The notes under the pieces were generated by a model. That model worked only from the letters and a program-made list of their open reading frames with translations. It was not told the DNA's origin and did no database searches. From NCBI GenBank assembly GCA_023398815.1, contig JAEWRW010000015.1:1-64000 (forward strand): 64,000 nucleotides of DNA, written 5' to 3'. Below are positions 8,729 to 18,392 of the stretch, piece after piece. A program made the position numbers and the translations under genes. Origin of the DNA: Bacillota bacterium. GTDB taxonomy: Bacteria > Bacillota > Clostridia > Christensenellales > UMGS416. Every line of letters starts with the position of its first letter. Position 1 is the first letter of the stretch.

Positions 8729-10510
8729 CTACGCACTGGCAGGCAGCGTCGCGGGGATCAGCACAGTAACGATCGTGTATTCCCCCACCTTGCTCCTGTA
8801 TCGCAGCCCGAACTCGCTCCCATAGTTCAGTTTCAATCGCTCGTTGATGTTGTGCACCCCATAACCGTGGGATTCGCGGGTGGACTCACCGGAGAGAATC
8901 TCCTGGATGCGCTCGGGCGGAATGCCCACACCATCATCATAGACCTGCAGGCAGAGGGCATCGCCTTGCCGGTTCGCGGTGATGCGGATGACGCCTCGTT
9001 CGTCCTCCTTCTCCAGTATGCCGTGGAGGATGGCGTTCTCCACAATGGGCTGCAGCACCAGCTTGACAATGCGGCAGTCCATCAGTTCATCGGGCACGTC
9101 CACCTCCAGGGTGATATTGTCGTTGAAGCGCATGTTTTGGATCTGCACATAGGACTTCACGTGTTCCATCTCGTTGCGTAGCGTCACGATGTCCTCCCCG
9201 TGGCTCAGGCTCAGTTTGTAAAACTTCCCCAGCGCCGCCACCAGCTGACCAATGCCCGGCGCGCCGCTGCGCAGGGCCATCCAGTTGATGAGGTCCAGCG
9301 TGTTGTAGAGGAAGTGCGGGTTGATCTGCGCCTGCAGCGCCTTGATCTCAAGGTTCTTCATCTCGCGGTTGGTCTGTATCCTCTCGTTCATGAGCCCCTC
9401 GATGCGCTGCAGCATGAACTGGAAGCTCTGCGTCATCTGCCCGATCTCGTCGTGGTTGGCGGCTGGCAGGCTGACAGCAAAGCTGCCTTGCTCCACTTTT
9501 TTCATCTGCTGGATCAGCCGTCGGATGCGTTTGGTCGCGGAGTTGGAGACCAGCAGCGACAGCGGCAGCGTCAGCGGTGCGATGATGAGGTAGATGAGCA
9601 GGATTTGGTTGCGAAAGGTGATGTTGTAGGCCTGAATGTCCCGATACGGCACCACGATGAGCAGCGTCCAGTCTGTAAAGGCGATGTGCCTGGCCTGCGA
9701 CAGATACGCGCTGCCACTGATGTGGATGTCTTGACCATCTGCCGTGCCGACGGCGGGGAGGTTGGCGCACAGCTCTGTGAGCTCCGCGCCTGACAGGTTG
9801 CCCGTGGAGCACAGCAACTGGCCATCGGCATTGACCAGCAGCGCCGCGGCGTTTTGGGTGAACAGCGATTGCTCCAGTGTCTTGCGGAGGATCTCGGTGT
9901 CCAGGTCGATGCGCACGATGCCGATGATGTCGTTGATGCTGAGGCTCCCTGGCATGCCCCGCACGGCGCTGAGAAAGTCGCCGCCATCGGGGGAAAGGTC
10001 CGTAGCGGCAAACCAACAGGTGTCATAGCCCTTTTGCTGCAGGCGGGTGTACCACAGGGCGCTTTGGGCGTCGCTGAGCTTGAGGTATTCCTCAGTTGTC
10101 ACCGCGGAAGCAAGGCCTTCCTTCATGTAGAAGTGCAGCGAGGAGATGTTGGGGTTCTCAAAGGTGAAGTACAGCGCCGACGTCAGGTTCTGGTTGTCCA
10201 CCATCCACGCGCCGATGTTGTTTTCGTAGTACCGGCTGTCTTTCAGGGACATTTCCTGTAGTGTGGCGTTGAGCGCCAGGATGTTCAGCAGGTTGTTGAT
10301 CGCCTCGGTCTTGAACTCCAGATTGGACTGGGTCTGGCTGAGCACCTGGCCCATGGTGTAGCGGGCTTGCTGCTCGCTGGATTTTGACGTGAAATAGAGG
10401 TTCGCGGCCAGCAGCATCAGGATGGGAACGGTCACCAGCGCCAGAAAGGTGATGAATAGCTTGGTGCGGATGCTGAGACGGAGCAGCCGCTCGGGCACCA
10501 GGCGCATCAT
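8729..10510 (-). CDS. Sensor histidine kinase, YesM/LytS type
   Basis: Membrane sensor kinase of a two-component system. It has 593 residues with a transmembrane helix near 17-40, a large extracellular sensing region, a second helix near 290-312, a HAMP linker, a His_kinase domain with phospho-acceptor His399 (QINPHFLYNTLD) and an ATPase domain with N-box VENAILHG and G-box DDGVGIPP. This class usually pairs with AraC-type regulators and controls adjacent sugar ABC importers. Its start overlaps the regulator's stop by 4 bp (ATGA), so the two are translationally coupled. The ligand is presumably a sugar handled by the divergent transporter operon. Confidence 0.92.
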   Translation of the reverse strand: MMRLVPERLLRLSIRTKLFITFLALVTVPILMLLAANLYFTSKSSEQQARYTMGQVLSQTQSNLEFKTEAINNLLNILALNATLQEMSLKDSRYYENNIGAWMVDNQNLTSALYFTFENPNISSLHFYMKEGLASAVTTEEYLKLSDAQSALWYTRLQQKGYDTCWFAATDLSPDGGDFLSAVRGMPGSLSINDIIGIVRIDLDTEILRKTLEQSLFTQNAAALLVNADGQLLCSTGNLSGAELTELCANLPAVGTADGQDIHISGSAYLSQARHIAFTDWTLLIVVPYRDIQAYNITFRNQILLIYLIIAPLTLPLSLLVSNSATKRIRRLIQQMKKVEQGSFAVSLPAANHDEIGQMTQSFQFMLQRIEGLMNERIQTNREMKNLEIKALQAQINPHFLYNTLDLINWMALRSGAPGIGQLVAALGKFYKLSLSHGEDIVTLRNEMEHVKSYVQIQNMRFNDNITLEVDVPDELMDCRIVKLVLQPIVENAILHGILEKEDERGVIRITANRQGDALCLQVYDDGVGIPPERIQEILSGESTRESHGYGVHNINERLKLNYGSEFGLRYRSKVGEYTIVTVLIPATLPASA

Positions 10511-12093
10511 GCCCGGTTCCTCTCCCGGTACTCCGACGGTGTGCAGCCGGTGTGCCGACGGAACAGTGTCGAGAAGTAGTTAGAATCGGCAAAACCGACC
10601 TTGGCAGCCACGTCGTTGACGCGGTATCGGGCGTCCTGCAACAGCTCTTGGGATCGTTCGATTCGCACCTCGGAGATGGCGTCGTTGAGGGTCTTCCCCG
10701 TGGCCTTTTTGTACAGCGAGCAAATGTACTGGTGGTTCAGGAAGAAGTGCCGCGCGATGGCCTGCACTGACAGATTGCTGTTCGCGTAGTTTTCCTGAAT
10801 GTAGCGGTTGATCTCGACGATTTTTCGGTTTTGCACGGGATCCTTCCGCACCGGCGGCAGCAACGTCTGCAGGTTGTTTGCCAGATACCCGTCCAGCTCT
10901 GCAAGGAAGGGGATGCGGTCCATCTCCTGCCAGGCATAGCGGCGCTCGTCCTCCTCGGCATTGACGATCTGTCCCCGTTCCCGGGCGACTTCCAGAATGA
11001 GCAGTAACAACTCAAAATAAGTGTTGCGCACCGAGCGGATGTCGCCGGTACGCAGGGCGCGCACTGCGGCGGTGTGGTTCTGCAGCAGTGCATTTGCTGT
11101 GCAGTGGTCACCGGCGCGCAGGGCCTGACGAAAGGCAGCGTATAACTGCCGCCCCGGTACGGCCTTGGCCTTGGATTGGGGCGGATGGGGGAACGCCTGG
11201 CCGGGGCCGTCATAGAACTGCAACCCTGCGGCGGCGTCGGCGGTGCGGTATGCCTCCGGAACCTTGGCCAGCCCATCGGCAACCGCCACGCCAACGGAGA
11301 CGGTGAACCCCTCATTGGACTGGGCAAGCAGCACGGCCAACAGTGCGTGAGCGCAGGACGCCGATTCCCCGGCATCAGCCAGCAGGGCCAGCCGGTCGTC
11401 CTCAATGAAACCGGCCACGAATGGCAGGGTCAGCGGCCCGTCGGGTTCACCGGCGGTAAACACGGCATCCAGCAGCCGGGCACGGGCGGCGCTGCGCTGG
11501 CCGCCGGCAAGCTCGGGCGGCCAATTGAGAACGGCACAGCACACCGCCACGGGGGCCAAAGGATTCTGGTACAGCACGTTGAGAGCGCCAAGGGGAAAAA
11601 GATCCTCCGGGGCAGTGCCATCACGCACCAGTTGCTGGGTCAGCCGCTGGCAGGCGTCAGGCCGTCCTCGGCTGGCACGGTTGCGGATGTCGCGTTCCTC
11701 GTCGCGGCGCTGTTCCTCCTGGCGGATCAGTGCCACAGAGGCGCGGATGGATGACTGGATCTCCTCGATGTTCAGCGGTTTCTCAATGTAATCCAGCGCC
11801 TGCACCGAGATGGCGGACTTCAGGTACTCCTTGTCGGTGTAGCCGCTGATGAACAGGATTTTGCAGTCAGGCCAGCGCTCGCGCAGGCGGCGGGAGAGTT
11901 CGATCCCGTCCATCTTGGGCATGCGCACGTCGGTCAGCACGATGTGCGGCCGATTCTCCTGCGCCCAGTCCAGCGCGGCCAGCCCGTTCACCGCTGTCGC
12001 CACCCGGCCCACGCCGAGTTCCTCCCAGGGGAGGAAGTCCCGCAGGCTCTCGCGGGTTGTTTGCTCATCGTCCACAATCAACAAGGTGATCAT
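10507..12093 (-). CDS. Response regulator with AraC-type DNA-binding domain (YesN type)
   Basis: Transcription factor partnered with the kinase encoded just downstream. It has 528 residues: an N-terminal receiver domain with acidic pocket Asp8-Asp9 and phosphorylation site Asp55 (VLTDVRMPKMDG), Lys in IEKPL, a middle region of unknown fold and two helix-turn-helices of the AraC family at the C-terminus (about 425-525, with the CTPSEYRERNR ending). ATG 12093 gives a receiver that starts at the usual place; the frame extends upstream without a ribosome site. The Shine-Dalgarno is only a weak GGGG. It probably activates the divergent transporter-glycosidase operon starting at 12306. Confidence 0.92.
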   Translation of the reverse strand: MITLLIVDDEQTTRESLRDFLPWEELGVGRVATAVNGLAALDWAQENRPHIVLTDVRMPKMDGIELSRRLRERWPDCKILFISGYTDKEYLKSAISVQALDYIEKPLNIEEIQSSIRASVALIRQEEQRRDEERDIRNRASRGRPDACQRLTQQLVRDGTAPEDLFPLGALNVLYQNPLAPVAVCCAVLNWPPELAGGQRSAARARLLDAVFTAGEPDGPLTLPFVAGFIEDDRLALLADAGESASCAHALLAVLLAQSNEGFTVSVGVAVADGLAKVPEAYRTADAAAGLQFYDGPGQAFPHPPQSKAKAVPGRQLYAAFRQALRAGDHCTANALLQNHTAAVRALRTGDIRSVRNTYFELLLLILEVARERGQIVNAEEDERRYAWQEMDRIPFLAELDGYLANNLQTLLPPVRKDPVQNRKIVEINRYIQENYANSNLSVQAIARHFFLNHQYICSLYKKATGKTLNDAISEVRIERSQELLQDARYRVNDVAAKVGFADSNYFSTLFRRHTGCTPSEYRERNRA

Positions 12094-12138
12094 CACACGC
12101 ACCCCAATGGCCCGTCGTCTGGCTGCTAATCGGTTACA

Positions 12139-12175
12139 TTGTATTATATCATCCAACCCATATAAATTATATAAT
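12139..12175. promoter_or_regulatory. AT-rich divergent promoter region between regulator and transporter operons
   Basis: This is the most AT-rich part of an otherwise GC-rich window. Leftwards, a -10 ATTATA read as TATAAT at 12143-12148 has an extended TGA (12149-12151) and serves the regulator operon. Rightwards, TTGTAT (12139-12144) with a 16-bp spacer to TATAAA (12161-12166), or TATAAT at 12170-12175, could serve lplB. The two overlap, so the promoters would compete. Exact starts are uncertain. Confidence 0.5.
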
Positions 12176-12305
12176 ATTAATATATCGGGGGTAAAAAGGT
12201 GAATCCAACAAAGGGAATCTCACTTTTGTCCGGTGTAAAATCTTCCAAATGCATTGTATGATCTGCATATATAAGACTTTGAATGCTTGTGCACAGGAGG
12301 CAACT

Positions 12306-13283
12306 ATGGATGTCTCAAGCGTCACTCCACAGCCCAAGCCCGCTTCTGCCAAAGTGCCACAGCGCCGCGGCCCCGGCTTTTTCAAGGAACTGAAACGCAA
12401 CCGAACGCTGTACCTGATGTTCCTGCCAGTGGCGGTGTTCTTCCTGGCCTTTGCCTATTTCCCCATGACGGGCATCGTCATGGCCTTCAAGGATTTCAAC
12501 TACACCGACGGCGTGTGGATGAGCCCATGGAATGGCCTGCAGAATTTCAGCTACTTCTTCGTGTCGGGCAAGGCGTGGCTGGTGACGCGAAATACGCTCC
12601 TTTATAACGTCGTTTTCCTGACGTGCTACACCGTCAGCTCCATCATTGCGGCCATCCTCATCTCGGAGATGACCGGCAAATACTTCAAGAAGGTTGCCCA
12701 GAGCTTCATGTTCCTGCCATACTTCATCTCCTGGGTCGTGGTGGCGGCCTTTGCCTACAATTTCTTCAACTACGACTACGGCATCATCAATACGGTGCTG
12801 CGCTCCTTTGGCATGGCTCCCATCGATGTATACAGCAACGGGAGCTACTGGTACGGCATTCTGCCGGTGTTGTATGTGTGGAAGTGGATCGGTTTTGGCA
12901 GTGTGCTCTATCTGGCGGCCATCAGCGGCATGGATCAGGAGTGTTTTGAAGCCGCCACCATCGACGGCGCCAACATCTTCCAGAAGATCTGGTACATGAC
13001 ACTGCCGATGCTGCGGCCAACGGTCATCATCCTGGTGCTGCTGGGCGTGGGGCGCATCATGCGTGGGGAGTTCGACATGTTCTACAACTTGGTGGGCACC
13101 AATGGGCTACTCATGGACAAAACGGACATCATCGACACCTTCGTGTTCCGTTGCCTCGTGGGGGTGCAGGACTTCGGCATGGCCTCCTCAGCGGGCCTGT
13201 ATCAGTCGGTGCTGTGCTTTGTCATCATCATGGTCTTCAACGGCCTGGCCCGCAAGCTGGACTCGGACGCGGCGCTGTTCTAA
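12306..13283 (+). CDS. Sugar ABC transporter permease, LplB type
   Basis: Inner membrane subunit of an oligosaccharide importer. The 325 residues hold six hydrophobic helices and the permease EAA loop near residue 225 (FEAATIDGANIFQKIWYMTLP), which docks the ATPase. The start ATG 12306 has AGGAGG 5 nt upstream. It is first in an operon of two permeases, a binding protein and three glycosidases. No ATPase is encoded here; in Bacillota these systems usually borrow a shared MsmX-type ATPase, which is assumed to lie elsewhere. The substrate is likely a galactose- and arabinose-containing oligosaccharide, inferred from the linked enzymes. Confidence 0.92.
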   Translation: MDVSSVTPQPKPASAKVPQRRGPGFFKELKRNRTLYLMFLPVAVFFLAFAYFPMTGIVMAFKDFNYTDGVWMSPWNGLQNFSYFFVSGKAWLVTRNTLLYNVVFLTCYTVSSIIAAILISEMTGKYFKKVAQSFMFLPYFISWVVVAAFAYNFFNYDYGIINTVLRSFGMAPIDVYSNGSYWYGILPVLYVWKWIGFGSVLYLAAISGMDQECFEAATIDGANIFQKIWYMTLPMLRPTVIILVLLGVGRIMRGEFDMFYNLVGTNGLLMDKTDIIDTFVFRCLVGVQDFGMASSAGLYQSVLCFVIIMVFNGLARKLDSDAALF

Positions 13284-13306
13284 AACGGGCAGAGGAGGTG
13301 GCAGCC

Positions 13307-14188
13307 ATGAAAAAGACCTCGGATTTCATTGCCCTCAGGGTTTTTTCCTACATTGTCATCGGGACGTTGGCGCTGTTCACGGTGTTCCCCTTTGTCATCC
13401 TCATCGTCGGTTCCTTCACTGCGGAGAACGATATCATCAAATATGGCTACACGCTGCTGCCGCGGCACCTGTCTCTGGATGCCTATGGGCTCATTTTCCA
13501 CTACCCGCAGACCATCCTCAACGCCTATGGCGTGTCCATCCTCGTCACCGGCCTGGGCACGGCTGTGTCGCTGTTCCTGTCCTCCATGGCCGCCTATGTC
13601 ATGTACCGCAAGGATGTGCGCTACCGCAACGCACTGGCCTTCTTCCTGTTCTTCACCACGCTTTTCAATGGTGGGCTGGCACCCTATTACATCATTGTTT
13701 CCTCCATTTACCACCTGAAGAACTCACTGTGGGTGCTACTGCTGGTGCCAATGTTCAATGTCATGAACATCCTCATCCTCCGCAACTTCATCCGCGGTTC
13801 CATTCCGGATTCCCTCAACGAATCCGCCAAGATTGACGGCGCGGGGGACTTCCGCATCTTCCTGCAGATCATCCTGCCGCTGTCCAAGCCGGCGCTGGCC
13901 TCCATCGGCCTGTTTACGGCGCTGGCCTACTGGAACGACTGGTGGACGCCGATGATGTTTGTGGAAAGGGAAGCGCTGTTCCCGCTGCAATACAGGCTGT
14001 ATCTCATCCTCTCCAGCGTGAACATGGCGGCCAACGCCGTGCATGGCTCCCCGGCGGATATGAAGCTGCCCCAGGAGTCGCTGAAACTGGCGCTGACCGT
14101 GGTGTCCACCGGCCCCATCGTGCTGGCCTATCCCGCCGTGCAAAAGTACTTCATCAAGGGCATCACACTGGGTTCCGTCAAGGGTTGA
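13307..14188 (+). CDS. Sugar ABC transporter permease, LplC type
   Basis: Second membrane subunit of the importer. The 293 residues form about six helices with the EAA-like loop NESAKIDGAGDFRIFLQI. GAGGAGG lies 8 nt before ATG 13307. The gene follows lplB by 23 nt and precedes the binding protein by 54 nt. A longer frame opens upstream but would overlap lplB and has no ribosome site. Confidence 0.92.
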   Translation: MKKTSDFIALRVFSYIVIGTLALFTVFPFVILIVGSFTAENDIIKYGYTLLPRHLSLDAYGLIFHYPQTILNAYGVSILVTGLGTAVSLFLSSMAAYVMYRKDVRYRNALAFFLFFTTLFNGGLAPYYIIVSSIYHLKNSLWVLLLVPMFNVMNILILRNFIRGSIPDSLNESAKIDGAGDFRIFLQIILPLSKPALASIGLFTALAYWNDWWTPMMFVEREALFPLQYRLYLILSSVNMAANAVHGSPADMKLPQESLKLALTVVSTGPIVLAYPAVQKYFIKGITLGSVKG

Positions 14189-14242
14189 AGCCGGAATTGC
14201 CGGTTTATGGAATACGGGAATGAATGAAAAGGAGGGACCACC

Positions 14243-15880
14243 ATGAGGAAGCTGCTTCGAACCATGAGTCTGGTGGCGGTGGCGCTGCTGGTCGTGTCTA
14301 TGGCGCTGACCGGTTGCTCCACCACCACACCGTCGGCCGCCTCAGCCACGACTGCCGAATCCACCCCCACGCCGGCGGAGACCACCACGGAGTCGGTCGC
14401 CCCCACGGCCACAGCCACGGCCACCCCGGCCATTGATACCTCTGCCGAGGTGCACCTGTATGGGTATCTGCTGGGTGCCGCGCTGCCCGGCATGCCGGAT
14501 GTCATGACCGCCCTCAATGCCAAGCTCAAGGCGGACATCAACGCCACGATGGAGATCAACTACATCGGTTGGTCAGACCTCACAAGCAAGTATCCGCTCA
14601 TTCTGGCCGCCGGCGAGAATGTGGACTGGATTTACACCGCCGCCTGGTGCCAGATGGCCACCCAATCGGCCAAGGGCGCCTTCATGGAGATGACGCCCGA
14701 GCTCTACGCCACCTACATGCCCCTGCATTGGGCCAAGATCAAGGACACCACAGCCATCAAGGAGTGCAGCATCAACGGCAAGGACTACATGATCCCGACC
14801 TCCACGCCGGATAAGAAGGTTCCCGTGGTGCTCTATCGCAAGGACCTGGCCACCAAGTACGGCATTGGCGACCTCACCAAGTTCTCAGACATTGAGCCCT
14901 TCCTGGCCGCTGTAAAGAAGAACGACCCCGACATGGTGCCCATCAACATGGACAGCACCTACGACCTGGGCACGCCGCTCTTCAACCTCTTCACCGAGGC
15001 CAACGACGTGATGACCGACATCACAATGGTCACCGGCAGCGGCTGTGGTCTGTACTACAAGATCTTCGACAAGGACGGCGCGCTCTACCAGATTTCCTCC
15101 GACACGGCCATGTTGCCCGGCTTGACCACCGCCGCGCAGACGATGAAGAAATGGTACGACGCCGGCTACATCAACCACGACGCCTTCGCCAACAAGGTGC
15201 GTTCCAAGGAATCCCTGGTGGCGGGCAAGTCCGCCGTGGCCTTCGGCAACTCCATCGACGTGCAGGGCAACCTGACCTCTGCCAAGGAAGCAGGCATGGA
15301 GATCGGCATTATCCCGATTTTGGGTGGTGCCTCGGGCAAGAATGCCGCCAACGCCTACACCAACAACGGCGTAGCCATCGCTGCAAAGTCCAAAAACTGG
15401 GAGCGGGCATTGATGGCGATGGACCTTATCATGGAGGAGGAGTCCTACGTCGACCTGGTTTACTACGGCGAGCAGGACAAGAACTACAAACTGACCGCCG
15501 ATGGCAAGCTGGACTACACCGGCATCGACGCCACGCTCTACCCGGTGGATCAGGCTGGCTTCTGGTTTGTGGATAAGGACTACTTCAAGCCCTCCACCAG
15601 CTGGACCGAGGGGTACACCGCCCTGCAGAGCAAGGTACCCGGCTACATTGCGACGGACACTCTGGCAGCCTTCTCGCCGGATCTGACGAATGTCAAGTCT
15701 CAGATCGCCAACCTGAACCAGGTGCTCACCCAGTACCTCAATCCCATTGATCTGGGCGCGGTGTCCAATGTGGACGAGGCGTTCAAGACCCTGGACAAGA
15801 ACCTGAACAGCGCCGGCATCGCCGATGTGAACACCGAACTCTCCAAGCAGATTGAGGCTTACCTGGCCACCATGAAGTAA
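14243..15880 (+). CDS. Extracellular sugar-binding lipoprotein of the ABC importer (LplA type)
   Basis: Captures sugar outside the cell and delivers it to the two permeases. The 545-residue protein starts with a type II signal peptide ending in the lipobox LTGC, followed by a Ser/Thr/Pro/Ala-rich tether to about residue 65 and then the solute-binding fold. Length and the C-terminal region fit LplA/DUF3502-type binding proteins. AAAAGGAGGG precedes the start. A stable hairpin after the stop may set higher expression of this gene than of the glycosidases beyond it, as is common for binding proteins. Confidence 0.92.
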   Translation: MRKLLRTMSLVAVALLVVSMALTGCSTTTPSAASATTAESTPTPAETTTESVAPTATATATPAIDTSAEVHLYGYLLGAALPGMPDVMTALNAKLKADINATMEINYIGWSDLTSKYPLILAAGENVDWIYTAAWCQMATQSAKGAFMEMTPELYATYMPLHWAKIKDTTAIKECSINGKDYMIPTSTPDKKVPVVLYRKDLATKYGIGDLTKFSDIEPFLAAVKKNDPDMVPINMDSTYDLGTPLFNLFTEANDVMTDITMVTGSGCGLYYKIFDKDGALYQISSDTAMLPGLTTAAQTMKKWYDAGYINHDAFANKVRSKESLVAGKSAVAFGNSIDVQGNLTSAKEAGMEIGIIPILGGASGKNAANAYTNNGVAIAAKSKNWERALMAMDLIMEEESYVDLVYYGEQDKNYKLTADGKLDYTGIDATLYPVDQAGFWFVDKDYFKPSTSWTEGYTALQSKVPGYIATDTLAAFSPDLTNVKSQIANLNQVLTQYLNPIDLGAVSNVDEAFKTLDKNLNSAGIADVNTELSKQIEAYLATMK

Positions 15881-15900
15881 CCCGACAACTGCCCCGGAAG

Positions 15901-15931
15901 AAGCCGGCGAAGCGTTAGGCTTCGCCGGCTT
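15901..15931 (+). terminator. Hairpin after the binding protein gene, probably partial terminator
   Basis: A perfect 13-bp stem (15901-15913 with 15919-15931) and loop GTTAG. Only TT and then GCGTG follow, so it probably stabilises the upstream mRNA or terminates partially instead of ending the operon. Confidence 0.6.
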
Positions 15932-16056
15932 GCGTGTGAAGGCCGGTGGCTGCGCACAGCACCAACGGCAAGATTACCAGGCGATGCATAAAGGGGAATG
16001 GCACCGCAATTTGTCAGCACAGTGTGGCACGACGAAACGCAAGGGAGGTTAATGAG

Positions 16057-18387
16057 ATGATACAACCCTTTGTGATGGCCAAGGACAGGGTGTTCCAAGG
16101 GGCGCTGGATTTCAGCTTTCTGCTGGACGCGCCTGCCGGCCGGCACGGCTTTGTGCGCGCGCAGGATGGTCACTTCTATGCCGGGGAGCAGCGCATTCGG
16201 TTCTACGGCTTCAACCTGCCGTTCACAGCACTGTACCCGGGCAAGGCCGACGCCGAGCTCATTGCCGAGCGTCTGGCCCGCGCGGGCATGAACTTTGTGC
16301 GCATCCATGCCGAGGACGCGCCGGCCTTTGATGGGGAGGATCGGCTGATTCCGTATTCCGCCGGGGACTCCCGCCACTTTGACCCGCAGTGCTGGGATCG
16401 GCTGGATTATCTGCTGCATTGCCTAAAGCAGCGAGGCATCTACCTGCAGTTGGATTTGTTCTGCTACCGGCGTTTCCTGCCCGGCGACGGCCTCGATTAC
16501 CCCGACGACATGAATAAGTACTTCAAGCAAGCCAATGTGTTCAATCGCCGGCTCATCGATCTGCAGCAGGAGTTTGCTCGGGCCTACCTGACCCACGTGA
16601 ACCCCTACACCGGCCTGCGCTACCTGGACGACCCGGCGGTGGCCATCGTGCAGGTGATGAACGAGGACGGTATCTTTTGGTACGAGGGCCGGGACGAGGT
16701 AGGCCTGCCGTCCTACCGCGTGGAGCTTGATCGGCGTTTCAACGCTTGGCTGCTGGCCAAGTACGGTTCCCGTGCGGCGCTCGACCGGGCGTGGACAAAC
16801 GCCGAGGGAGTGTGTGCGCTGCTGGCTGATGAGGACCCCGAATGCGGCACCGTACGGCGGCTTGCCCACCTGGAGGGCACCCAGATGTACGTGGACTGGA
16901 AGGCTGACTATCGAGGGTTGTCCTCACCGGCGCGCTACGCGGATTACACCCGGTTCCTGGCGGGGGTGCAGCTTGCTTTTGCCCAGGAGATGCGGGAGTT
17001 TCTGCTGGACTTGGGCGTCCGTTGCCCCATCAACATCTCAAACCACGCGCAGGGTGCGGCGGATATCATGAGCCTCGACCGCTACGCTGACGTGAACCAG
17101 GACAACGCCTATTGGAACCACCCCGATACCGTCCGGCGGGAGGAACCCCGCTACCATGCGTGGAACATGGTGGAGAGCGACCCGCGGCGCACCGTGGTGG
17201 ACAGCCCTTTCCGGCTCAATCTTGTGACCCGCCTGAACCACGACCGTGTGGCGGGCAAGCCCTTTGTCGCCGCCGAGTGGAACACGCTCATTGGTACGGA
17301 CTTTCGCAGCGACGGCCTGCCTATGGTGGCGGCCTATGCCTGCCTGCAGGATTGGGACGGCATGGTGCTCTACGCCTACCACCACGCCGACGACCTGGCA
17401 GGGCAGGTTGACGACCGGCTGACCGGGCCATTCGACCTGTTCAATGACCCGGCGGTGTGGGGGCAGGCGGGCTTGTGCTCCTACCTCTTTCAGCGGGGGC
17501 TGGTGCGCCCCGGTCGCAACCGGCTGGAGGTGTGCTACACGGCGCGGGACTGCTATGCCGTGCCGCGCAACTGGATTGCACCCTATGGCTACGCCAGCTT
17601 TGTCTCCCAGGTGGCGGCGCGGTTCATTGGCGCGCGCTACGAGGGCGACGCCGACGCGGCACTGGCCAGCGGTAACACACCCACCGGCGACTACACCGCC
17701 GCACGCCACGCCTTCGTATTCGCCCGCAGCCCGTGGGCCGACGGCGCTCAGCGGTTCCGGGCGGGGGAGCGGTTTCTACAACTCCACAGGCAGGCGGGCG
17801 AGCACTGTGCCGTGGTGGAGGATGGCGACGCGCTGGACGCCGATTACCGCAACTACTCCCAGGCGATGGACGCGGCGCTCAAGGGTTGGGGGCTGCTGCG
17901 GGGCGACCAGGGGTTGCAGGGCGACGGCGCGCTGGTCAGCGACACCGGCGAACTGCGCTTCGACTTTGCCCGGGGCGTGTTCTGTGTGGACGCGCCGGAC
18001 CTCAAGATTGCCTCCGGCAACATCCACGGCGAGGTGCGCCTGGGGCAGTACGCATTCCGGGTGGAGAACGACCGCATGACCCTGTCGTTGCTGGCGCTGG
18101 ATGGCCGGGATACCAACGAGTCGGAGCACCTGCTGCTGGTGGCCCTCGGCTGGGGCGGCAACCAGGGCATGGTCCTGGAACCACAGAGCGACGGCACCCG
18201 CATCCTGCGGGATTTGGGGCCTGGCCCGGTATCCATCGATCCGCTGCTGGGAGAGTTGATCGATACCCACGGACGGCAGGTGTGGGCGTTGGATGCCGAG
18301 GGAAACCCCAACCAGCGGCTGGACGACGGAGCGGAATGCCGCTTCCCCGGCGCGGCCACGATGTTTTATGAACTGAAAGGGCGGTAA
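16057..18387 (+). CDS. Glycoside hydrolase of clan GH-A, family not certain
   Basis: A 776-residue cytoplasmic glycosidase; I cannot name the substrate. The N-terminal half is a TIM barrel of the cellulase/GH5-like type with a predicted acid/base Glu203 in VMNEDG and nucleophile Glu407 in AAEWN, the spacing and positions (strands 4 and 7) typical for clan GH-A. The C-terminal part (about 560-776) is beta-rich. The start at ATG 16057 has AGGGAGG 8 nt upstream; the longer frame from 15946 runs through the hairpin region and is not used. GH2 follows after 5 nt, so coexpression is nearly certain. GH5-like endo- or exo-beta-glycanase and GH42-like activity are both possible. Confidence 0.8.
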   Translation: MIQPFVMAKDRVFQGALDFSFLLDAPAGRHGFVRAQDGHFYAGEQRIRFYGFNLPFTALYPGKADAELIAERLARAGMNFVRIHAEDAPAFDGEDRLIPYSAGDSRHFDPQCWDRLDYLLHCLKQRGIYLQLDLFCYRRFLPGDGLDYPDDMNKYFKQANVFNRRLIDLQQEFARAYLTHVNPYTGLRYLDDPAVAIVQVMNEDGIFWYEGRDEVGLPSYRVELDRRFNAWLLAKYGSRAALDRAWTNAEGVCALLADEDPECGTVRRLAHLEGTQMYVDWKADYRGLSSPARYADYTRFLAGVQLAFAQEMREFLLDLGVRCPINISNHAQGAADIMSLDRYADVNQDNAYWNHPDTVRREEPRYHAWNMVESDPRRTVVDSPFRLNLVTRLNHDRVAGKPFVAAEWNTLIGTDFRSDGLPMVAAYACLQDWDGMVLYAYHHADDLAGQVDDRLTGPFDLFNDPAVWGQAGLCSYLFQRGLVRPGRNRLEVCYTARDCYAVPRNWIAPYGYASFVSQVAARFIGARYEGDADAALASGNTPTGDYTAARHAFVFARSPWADGAQRFRAGERFLQLHRQAGEHCAVVEDGDALDADYRNYSQAMDAALKGWGLLRGDQGLQGDGALVSDTGELRFDFARGVFCVDAPDLKIASGNIHGEVRLGQYAFRVENDRMTLSLLALDGRDTNESEHLLLVALGWGGNQGMVLEPQSDGTRILRDLGPGPVSIDPLLGELIDTHGRQVWALDAEGNPNQRLDDGAECRFPGAATMFYELKGR

Positions 18388-18392
18388 GGTGG

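Noticed and set aside
6154..8736. An 860-codon open frame antisense to the GH35 gene
   Set aside because: It has no ribosome site or recognisable domain and low-complexity composition. It mirrors the real GH35 gene, whose catalytic motifs are intact.
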